From assembly GCA_016194835.1 (NCBI GenBank), contig JACQAU010000248.1, forward strand, positions 1 to 9,238: DNA of 9,238 nucleotides. Reading direction: 5' to 3'. This DNA comes from Deltaproteobacteria bacterium (GTDB lineage Bacteria > Bdellovibrionota > UBA1018). Of this stretch, positions 1 to 5,306 are shown one piece after another (the stretch's first letter is position 1; each line of letters begins with the position of its first letter). The notes under the pieces are model-generated. The model was not told the origin of the DNA. It did not search any database and saw nothing but the letters and a program-made list of their open reading frames with translations. A program made the translations under genes and the position numbers.

Positions 1-2
1 AT

Positions 3-191
3 GTAATAGCAGAAGGTATTGTATCTGCTGCTAATGAAGTTAATTTGAATGTGCCATTAGTAGTTCGATTGCAAGGTACAAATGTAGAAAAAGGACGGCA
101 AATTCTAGCTTCTTCTAGTTTAAAAATTATTTCTGCAGAAGAATTAACTGATGCTGCCGAGAAGGTTGTGTCAGCTATTCGTGCTAAATAA
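3..191 (+). CDS. sucC: Succinyl-CoA synthetase (ADP-forming) beta subunit, C-terminal end only
   Basis: This is the last 62 codons of a gene that begins before the window. The visible reading frame contains VPLVVRLQGTNVEKGRQIL, which matches the conserved P-x-V-V-R-L-x-G-T-N-V-x-x-G block near the C-terminus of SucC, and it ends in AIRAK-stop. SucC pairs with SucD in the cytoplasm and converts succinyl-CoA, phosphate and nucleoside diphosphate to succinate, CoA and nucleoside triphosphate in the TCA cycle. The ATP-grasp domain lies upstream and cannot be inspected. The stop is 11 nt before the sucD start, the usual sucCD operon arrangement, which supports the call. Confidence 0.93.
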   Translation, partial: VIAEGIVSAANEVNLNVPLVVRLQGTNVEKGRQILASSSLKIISAEELTDAAEKVVSAIRAK

Positions 192-202
192 AAAGGTAAT
201 AT

Positions 203-1091
203 ATGTCTATTTGGATAGGAAGTGAAACTAAAGTTATAGTTCAAGGTATTACCGGTTCTCAGGGAAGTTTTCATGCAAAAGGATGTGCAGCATATGGCAC
301 AAAAATTGTCGGCGGAGTAACTCCAGGCAAAGGAGGTTATGGTGGAAGTGGACAAATACATGAGGGCTTTCCGGTTTTTGATACAGTAGAAGAGGCTGTA
401 AAAGTAACAGGTGCTAACGTATCTTTGATCTTTGTACCTCCAATGTTCGCTGGCGACGCGATTTGTGAAGCCGCAGATGCAGGGATTTCAATTGTTGTTT
501 GTATTACAGAGGGTATTCCGCTTAGAGATATGGTTAATATAAAACGTTTTTTAGCTTCTACTAAGACTCGTCTAATTGGGCCCAATTGTCCAGGTATTAT
601 TACACCAGGAAAATGTAAAATTGGCATTATGCCAGGGCATATTCATAAATCTGGAAACATTGGAGTTGTTTCCAGATCTGGAACCTTGACCTATGAAGCA
701 GTGCATCAGCTAACTAAGCTTGGTATTGGTCAAAGTACTTGTGTTGGGATTGGAGGAGATCCCATACCTGGAACAAATTTCATAGAAGTGCTTGAGGCGT
801 TTAATAAAGATCCAGACACACATGGAGTAGTTCTTATTGGTGAGATTGGTGGCACAGCCGAGCAAGAAGCAGCTCAATATATTAAAAAGGAATTTAAGAA
901 GCATATTATAGGTTTTATTGCTGGTGCAACTGCTCCTAAAGGCAAAAGAATGGGACATGCCGGTGCTATAATTTCTGGAAGTCGTGGCACAGCAGAGGAA
1001 AAAATTTCAGGCCTTAGAGGCAGCTGGTGTAAAAATATCTAGAAGTCCAGCCGATTTGGGTATAACAATGGCAAAGGTATTGGGGGTTTAA
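203..1091 (+). CDS. sucD: Succinyl-CoA synthetase alpha subunit, with a one-base frameshift near the 3' end
   Basis: SucD carries the CoA-binding domain and the phospho-histidine of succinyl-CoA synthetase. Visible motifs are the N-terminal Rossmann loop GITGSQGSFH (residues 15-24), GGVTPGKGG (37-45), GPNCPGII (126-133) and KRMGHAGAI (248-256), where His252 should be the phosphorylated residue. The start is ATG 203, with AAAAGG six bases upstream. As written, the frame stops at 1042 after an atypical GLRGSWCKNI tail (279 residues). Skipping one base between about 999 and 1010 restores the conserved ending: ALEAAGVKIS, then SPADLGITMAKVLGV and a stop at 1089-1091. That gives about 295 residues, close to the usual family length of around 290. 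The coordinates given are for the frame-restored gene. The intact downstream frame argues for a sequencing error, a very recent mutation or a recoding event, not an old pseudogene. ndk begins 22 nt later. Confidence 0.92.
999..1010 (+). other. Frameshift site in sucD (A6 tract plus TTTCAG)
   Basis: Six A residues at 999-1004 are followed by TTTCAG. Removing one A makes the protein read EEKFQALEAAG. Removing the G at 1010 makes it read EEKISALEAAG. Both are credible SucD sequences, because the family has EK(F/I/M)xALEAAG here. The shift can therefore be placed only to this 12-base interval. Just downstream, CTT-AGA-G at 1013-1019 loosely resembles the CUU-AGG +1 slippage site of yeast Ty1, but AGA is not expected to be a rare codon in this AT-rich sequence. 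Confidence 0.7.
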
Positions 1092-1113
1092 AATTTTATG
1101 GAGATTTTTTATT

Positions 1114-1542
1114 ATGGCAATTGAAAGAACTTTAGCAATTATCAAACCAAACGGAGTTGAAAAAAATGTAGTAGGGGAGATTATATCTCGTATTGAATCC
1201 AAAGGGCTTCGGATTGTGGGTGCTCGTTTTGTTCAATTGTCTAGAGAAAAAGCAGAAGGGTTTTATATTGAGCATAAAGATAAGACTTTTTTTCAAGGTT
1301 TAGTGCATTTTATGACTGGTTATCCGATATTTTTACTTTGCTTAGAGGGAGAAAATGCAGTTTTTCTTTGGCGAGAAATTATGGGACCAACTGATCCATC
1401 AAAAGCCGCACCTGGTACTATTCGTAAGGATTTTGGAGATAATATCGAAGCAAATGCAGTTCATGGCTCAGACAGCTTGAAATCCGCAGAAAGAGAAGTT
1501 GCTTATTTTTTTGATAAATCTCAGTTATATAATAGATTTTAA
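1114..1542 (+). CDS. ndk: Nucleoside diphosphate kinase
   Basis: Ndk transfers the gamma phosphate from ATP to nucleoside diphosphates through a phospho-histidine, keeping the NTP and dNTP pools balanced in the cytoplasm. The 142-residue length is standard. It begins MAIERTLAIIKPNGV, the typical first strand with Lys11. The active-site block is NAVHGSDS (residues 114-121), so the catalytic histidine is His117. PGTIRKDFG (100-108) is the usual nucleotide-contacting segment. The start is ATG 1114, with a GGAG about ten bases upstream. Its stop shares one base with the nadE start (TAATG), so ndk and nadE are probably translationally coupled. Its place after sucCD links NTP exchange to the nucleotide made by succinyl-CoA synthetase. 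Confidence 0.97.
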   Translation: MAIERTLAIIKPNGVEKNVVGEIISRIESKGLRIVGARFVQLSREKAEGFYIEHKDKTFFQGLVHFMTGYPIFLLCLEGENAVFLWREIMGPTDPSKAAPGTIRKDFGDNIEANAVHGSDSLKSAEREVAYFFDKSQLYNRF

Positions 1543-3236
1543 TGTCGCTTAAAATAGCAATTTCTCAACTTGATCCAGTAGTAGGTGCATTTGAACAAAA
1601 TGTAAAAAAAATTAAGGAAGCATATAAACGCGCTTGCGCAAAAGAAGCGGATTTGCTCTTAACTCCAGAGTTAAGCATATGTGGCTACCCACCTCACGAT
1701 CTCATGGATCGCCCTGAAATTTTTGATAGAAATGAAAAAGCTCTAGAAGATTTGCAAGCCATGACTCTAGGCAAATCTTGCGCGCTGGTTGTTGGGCATG
1801 TGGCTCATAATCCTTTAGAGCAGGGACGAGCTGCACAAAACGTAGTTACAGTTTTAGAGAGTGGCAAGAAAATTTTTAGACAAGCAAAAATGTTATTGCC
1901 AACTTACGATGTTTTTGACGAAGCTCGTTACTTTGAACCAGCAAAACAGAGTGCAATTTGGGAGTGGAGAGGAGAAAAAATAGCCCTCGCTATTTGTGAA
2001 GATCTTTGGGCTCATGACCCCTCTTTTGGAAGACGGCTTTATGGATATGATCCAATTGATCAATATAGAGAGGCTCAAGTTACATTAGCTATTTCTTTAT
2101 CTGCTAGTCCATATGAATGGGGAAAAAGAGAGCGACGCGAAAAAATTCATCAAGAGATAGTTCATGTTTTAAATGCGCCGTTAATTTATGTTAATCAAGT
2201 AGGTGCAACGGATGAAATTTTATTTGATGGGGGTTCTTTTGCTTTAAACCATGCTCAAGAATGTGTGGGTAGATTGCCATTGTTTCGCACTTCTTTTGGC
2301 GTTTTAGAGGTTTCAAAAACTCAACTTAAATGGTTAAATCCCAGTGTCGAAGGTAGAGAAGATATTTTGCCTTCTGAATTGGAGATTTTATTTAGGGCTT
2401 TAGTTACAGGTATTAGAGAATATTTTTTAAGAACTGGTTTTAAGACGGCAGTGATTGGATTAAGTGGTGGGATTGATTCGTCAGTAGTTGCTGTGCTTGC
2501 AGCGCAGGCATTGGGAGCAAAAAATGTAATCGGTGTTGCGATGCCTAGCCAATACTCATCTAGCCATAGCATTGAAGATGCAGAAATTTTAGCTAAAAAT
2601 TTGGGTTTGCAGTTTAATGTAAAGCCCATAAAGTTTTTGTTTTCGCAGATACAAAGAGAACTCTCTGAGGGCTTGAGTGGGGGCTTAATTCCTATAGCAT
2701 TAGAGAATATACAGTCTAGATTGAGAGGGCTAATATTAATGGGAATTGCTAATAATTTTAAAGCCTTAGTTTTAACCACCGGCAATAAATCAGAATTAGC
2801 TACGGGATATTGTACGCTTTATGGAGATATGGTGGGAGCTATTGCTCCTATTGGAGATATTTTTAAAACTAAAGTGTATGAGTTGGCTCAGTATATGAAT
2901 CAAGCCTTAGGTGATCCTATTCCACAAAGGTGCTTGACTAGGCCACCTTCGGCAGAACTCAGACCAAACCAAACTGATCAAGATACATTGCCCCCTTATA
3001 AACCACTAGATGAGCTTTTAGAGGGATATATTGAAACCATGGCTCAAGTGAGTGAACTAGAAAAAGAACTAGACGCATCGCCCATAGTCAAAAGGCGAGG
3101 ATGGGTTCGTGAAATTTTGAAGCTAATTGAAGTAAATGAGTTTAAGCGTAGGCAAGCTGCTCCTGTTTTAAAAGTGAGCCATAAGGCTTTTGGAATAGGC
3201 AGAAGAATTCCTATAGCAAAAATTTGGGATCAGTGA
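1542..3236 (+). CDS. nadE: Glutamine-dependent NAD+ synthetase
   Basis: The enzyme amidates nicotinic acid adenine dinucleotide to NAD+, the last step of NAD biosynthesis, using ATP and ammonia released from glutamine. It is a two-domain protein of 564 residues. The N-terminal nitrilase-like glutaminase domain (about 1-270) shows the expected triad: Glu43 in LTPELSICGYPP, Lys117 in QAKMLLP and Cys152 in LAICEDLW. The C-terminal synthetase domain (about 285-564) has the PP-loop SGGIDSS (308-314), MPSQYSSSHS (334-343) and LTTGNKSELATGY (411-423) for ATP and substrate binding. The glutaminase domain shows it does not depend on free ammonia, unlike the short NadE form. The start at 1542 overlaps the ndk stop by one base. 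No key residue appears to be missing. Confidence 0.96.
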   Translation: MSLKIAISQLDPVVGAFEQNVKKIKEAYKRACAKEADLLLTPELSICGYPPHDLMDRPEIFDRNEKALEDLQAMTLGKSCALVVGHVAHNPLEQGRAAQNVVTVLESGKKIFRQAKMLLPTYDVFDEARYFEPAKQSAIWEWRGEKIALAICEDLWAHDPSFGRRLYGYDPIDQYREAQVTLAISLSASPYEWGKRERREKIHQEIVHVLNAPLIYVNQVGATDEILFDGGSFALNHAQECVGRLPLFRTSFGVLEVSKTQLKWLNPSVEGREDILPSELEILFRALVTGIREYFLRTGFKTAVIGLSGGIDSSVVAVLAAQALGAKNVIGVAMPSQYSSSHSIEDAEILAKNLGLQFNVKPIKFLFSQIQRELSEGLSGGLIPIALENIQSRLRGLILMGIANNFKALVLTTGNKSELATGYCTLYGDMVGAIAPIGDIFKTKVYELAQYMNQALGDPIPQRCLTRPPSAELRPNQTDQDTLPPYKPLDELLEGYIETMAQVSELEKELDASPIVKRRGWVREILKLIEVNEFKRRQAAPVLKVSHKAFGIGRRIPIAKIWDQ

Positions 3237-3267
3237 TAACACATCCAATAGATGGGTTTTGTTATCA
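3234..3267 (+). promoter_or_regulatory. Stem-loop over the nadE stop codon
   Basis: TGATAACA (3234-3241) and TGTTATCA (3260-3267) are perfect 8-base inverted arms. The inner CATC (3242-3245) and GATG (3251-3254) can extend the hairpin across an asymmetric bulge. The nadE stop codon lies inside the left arm. No T run follows the right arm (AAAAGAC comes next), so it is not a classical rho-independent terminator. An mRNA processing or stability element between nadE and the next gene is possible. An AT-rich stem could also arise by chance. Confidence 0.4.
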
Positions 3268-3292
3268 AAAGACAAATAATAGAGAACAAATA

Positions 3293-3814
3293 ATGGAGAA
3301 AAGGATGAATCAAAACATGAATCACCAGATGAATAAAGTGATGAAAGTAGTAAATGGCGAAATTAAAAAAGTAGTCAGTAGAGTCAAAGCTGCACAGGCT
3401 CCTTTGCAGGCTTTGTTAAAAAATAAAACATGGGTAGAAGAAGCAAGAAAATATGTTGAAAAGCAGGGGCAAGAAGTAAAAAAACTTTTGTCCTCGGATG
3501 TTGGCAAGGTAAAAGAATTTTTAGAAAAAGAAAGAAAAGAATTATCCAAATTTCAGAAGCAAATTCCTGTAGAGGTTAAAAAGATTAAAAAATTTGTTTC
3601 TGATCAAAAAAGAGAATTTGAAAAAATTCTATCCAATGTAAAAAAGACTGGGCGATTTAAGTTGCCCACAACTCTTCGTAAAACCGAGAAGAGTAAAAAA
3701 AAGGTAAACACTGCTCCTCTAAAAAAAGCAGAGACAGCGAGTGAGTCTAGAGTAGCGAGTGAGTCTAGAGTAGCGAGTGAGTCTAGAGTAACGAGTGAGT
3801 CTAGAGTAAGATGA
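3293..3814 (+). CDS. Small lysine-rich coiled-coil protein of unknown function
   Basis: I do not recognise a named family. From ATG 3293 it has 173 residues. From ATG 3305, which has the better Shine-Dalgarno (GGAG six bases upstream), it has 169. The in-frame extension further upstream to a TTG inside nadE is unlikely. There is no signal peptide or membrane segment. After a Met/Asn-rich start (MNQNMNHQMN), about residues 35-135 are strongly helical and charged, dominated by Lys and Glu (EARKYVEKQGQEVKKLL, FLEKERKELSKFQKQ), suggesting a coiled coil. A basic stretch (TEKSKKKV) follows, then four copies of (A/T)SESRV and a final Arg. Phasin-like or nucleoid-associated roles are conceivable from composition only. 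It lies between nadE and infC in the same direction, and its stop overlaps a mini-ORF start (ATGA). The distinct tail suggests a fast-evolving, lineage-specific gene. Confidence 0.75.
   Translation: MEKRMNQNMNHQMNKVMKVVNGEIKKVVSRVKAAQAPLQALLKNKTWVEEARKYVEKQGQEVKKLLSSDVGKVKEFLEKERKELSKFQKQIPVEVKKIKKFVSDQKREFEKILSNVKKTGRFKLPTTLRKTEKSKKKVNTAPLKKAETASESRVASESRVASESRVTSESRVR
3737..3808 (+). repeat. Four tandem 18-bp repeats encoding (A/T)SESRV
   Basis: The unit GCGAGTGAGTCTAGAGTA occurs at 3737-3754, 3755-3772 and 3773-3790 without change, and at 3791-3808 with the first G changed to A. Being a multiple of three, copy-number change would keep the frame. Each unit contains TCTAGA. A degenerate continuation (ATGAATCTAGAATTA, 3811-3825) follows across the stop codon, suggesting that the array once ran further. 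Near identity between units points to recent expansion. Confidence 0.95.
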
Positions 3815-3858
3815 ATCTAGAATTACCAAAATTAAATGCATTTAGAGTTAAAAGCTAA
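3811..3858 (+). CDS. Possible 15-codon leader ORF before infC
   Basis: The ATG at 3811 overlaps the TGA of the preceding gene (ATGA). The frame reads MNLELPKLNAFRVKS and stops at TAA 3856-3858, one codon before the infC ATG at 3862 and in the same frame as infC. This geometry would permit reinitiation from one gene to the next. Against it, the first codons look like a decayed fifth copy of the 18-bp repeat, there is no similarity to a known leader peptide, and 15 codons is short enough to be chance. Confidence 0.25.
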   Translation: MNLELPKLNAFRVKS

Positions 3859-3861
3859 CTA

Positions 3862-4515
3862 ATGACGCCGTTTGTGCCATCCAGTCCTTCGATTCCCTTT
3901 AGACCAAAACCACCGTTCAAGCCTAGAAGTGGTTTTCAGAGTTTTGATAAAGATGAGCATAGGATTAATGAGCGTATCCGTGTGCCACAGGTGCGTTTGA
4001 TTGATGAAAAGGGGCATCAAGTTGGAGTTGTGCAAACTTATCAAGCTTTGCAAATGGCAAGGGAAAGAGGCTTAGATTTGATGGAAGTTGCTCCCGAGGC
4101 TCGCCCGCCTGTTTGTAAAATTTGTGATTATGGTAAATTTAAATATGAAAAAAAGAAAAAAGAGCAACAAGCCAGAAAAAAACAAACAGTCATCAAAGTA
4201 AAAGAAATTCAACTCCGCCCGCAGATAGAAGATCATGACTTAGAATATAAGTTTAAAAGTGTAAAACAATTTTTAGTGGATGGTGATAAAGCAAAAATTA
4301 TCATTATGTTTAAGGGTCGAGAAGTCGCTTATGTTGATCAAGGTTATAAAATCATGAACAGGCTAATAGAGCAGATTAAAGATTTTGCAACAATCGAATC
4401 TTTTCCCAAGATGGATGGTAAAAAAATGATTATGGTTTTAGCTCCTGGTGCCGGTAATAAAAGTGTCAGTATTAAAAAACCTCCGGAACCTAGTGTGGTT
4501 GCACCAGCTAAGTGA
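3862..4515 (+). CDS. infC: Translation initiation factor IF-3
   Basis: IF-3 binds the 30S subunit, prevents premature 50S joining and checks start codon and initiator tRNA pairing. The core starts at HRINERIRVPQVRLID (residues 33-47). The N-domain signature is LMEVAPEARPPVCKICDYGKFKYEKKK (73-99), the family's central motif before the lysine-rich linker. The C-domain includes GDKAKIIIMFKGRE (141-154) and ends in KKMIMVLAP (187-195). Two extensions lie outside the core: about 33 residues at the front rich in Pro, Phe and Arg, and about 22 at the back (GAGNKSVSIKKPPEPS...). The start was taken at ATG 3862 because an in-frame TAA lies just upstream, but no good Shine-Dalgarno precedes it. The ATT codons at 3892 or 3964 are alternatives, since infC in many bacteria begins with AUU for autoregulation. 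rpmI and rplT, its usual partners, are absent here. Confidence 0.95.
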   Translation: MTPFVPSSPSIPFRPKPPFKPRSGFQSFDKDEHRINERIRVPQVRLIDEKGHQVGVVQTYQALQMARERGLDLMEVAPEARPPVCKICDYGKFKYEKKKKEQQARKKQTVIKVKEIQLRPQIEDHDLEYKFKSVKQFLVDGDKAKIIIMFKGREVAYVDQGYKIMNRLIEQIKDFATIESFPKMDGKKMIMVLAPGAGNKSVSIKKPPEPSVVAPAK

Positions 4516-4523
4516 CATATAAT

Positions 4524-4541
4524 GGGGGAAAGTGAATATTG
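4524..4541 (+). promoter_or_regulatory. Ribosome binding site and TTG start of lgt
   Basis: GGGGGA at 4524-4529 lies nine bases before a TTG at 4539. No ATG or GTG in this frame is usable between the infC stop and the conserved start of the Lgt protein. The ATG at 4522 is in another frame and closes after six codons. The strong purine-rich site therefore decides for the TTG start. Confidence 0.7.
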
Positions 4542-5306
4542 ATTCCGTATATACAAATTCCTGCAATAAACCTCATAGGCCCACTTAAACTGCAGCCATT
4601 TGGTGTTCTTGTCGTTACTGGTGTGCTTTTGGGAGCCTGGCTTTTTCAAAAACGAGCAAAAGAAGTTAATATTTCTGAAGTTTGTATATACAATACTCTT
4701 TGGTGGTTGCTTTTTCCCGGGTTTATTACGGCACATATTGTCGAAGTTTTATTTTATAAACCAGAAGCTTTTACTAAGGATGGATTATTAGCCCTAATCA
4801 AGTTTTGGGATGGCATTAGCTCAGTAGGAGGACTATTGGGTGCCATGCTTGGTCTATGTTATTACTTTTTAATACAATTAAAAAGAACGTGGTGGGTAGA
4901 AGCTGATTTATTCGTGCAGAGTCTTATTTTGGGTTGGATTTTTGGACGGCTTGGATGTGCAATTACACATGATCATCCGGGCAGACACACGGATTTTTTT
5001 CTGGCGGTGAGATATCCTGACGGTCCAAGACACGATTTGGGATTTTATGAATTTTTGTTTACGCTTTTTATTTTATTTCCATTAAGCATTTGGCTTTACA
5101 AAAAAAATCCAAGACCAGGTGTGATTGCCATGGTTTTATCTGCAATTTATGCATTTGTGAGATTTTTTCTAGATTTTTTGAGAGTTGATGGTGTGGATAT
5201 GCGTTATTGGAATTTAACGCCTGCTCAATATGGATGCATAATACTTATGGTTTTTTGTGTGTATTTTTTCTACACCTTACGGTTTCGGCATAACAATAAC
5301 TCGTGA
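4539..5306 (+). CDS. lgt: Phosphatidylglycerol--prolipoprotein diacylglyceryl transferase
   Basis: Lgt moves diacylglyceryl from phosphatidylglycerol to the lipobox cysteine of prolipoproteins in the inner membrane, the first step of lipoprotein maturation. The 255-residue product has several hydrophobic segments (about 22-36, 52-72, 95-112, 125-140, 172-187, 196-214, 230-246), as expected for this polytopic enzyme. Family landmarks are LQPFGVLVVTGVLLGAWL (18-35), DGISSVGGLLGAMLG (91-105) and the signature region GWIFGRLGC (132-140), followed by HDHPGRHTD (144-152) and LDFLRVD (211-217). The signature has Cys140 where enterobacterial Lgt has Asn in GRxxNF, a variation I associate with a large non-enterobacterial clade. 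The start is TTG, 23 nt after infC. Its last 30 bp overlap the end of the opposite-strand lipoprotein gene, itself a predicted Lgt substrate. Confidence 0.93.
   Translation: MIPYIQIPAINLIGPLKLQPFGVLVVTGVLLGAWLFQKRAKEVNISEVCIYNTLWWLLFPGFITAHIVEVLFYKPEAFTKDGLLALIKFWDGISSVGGLLGAMLGLCYYFLIQLKRTWWVEADLFVQSLILGWIFGRLGCAITHDHPGRHTDFFLAVRYPDGPRHDLGFYEFLFTLFILFPLSIWLYKKNPRPGVIAMVLSAIYAFVRFFLDFLRVDGVDMRYWNLTPAQYGCIILMVFCVYFFYTLRFRHNNNS

Noticed and set aside
203..1042. Calling sucD a decayed pseudogene
   Set aside because: Only one indel is present, all motifs remain, and the conserved C-terminus continues in the shifted frame. A sequence error, a recent event or recoding fits better.
2321..2785. 154-codon minus-strand frame opposite nadE
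   Set aside because: It is antisense to the conserved PP-loop domain of nadE and has no recognisable motif. Long opposite frames are expected by chance there.
3224..3292. TTG-started N-terminal extension of the coiled-coil protein, overlapping nadE
   Set aside because: No ribosome-binding site precedes it. The extra residues differ in composition from the rest, and ATG 3305 has a well-spaced GGAG.
4344..4736. 130-codon minus-strand frame across infC and lgt
   Set aside because: It lies opposite two well-supported genes and has no family signature.
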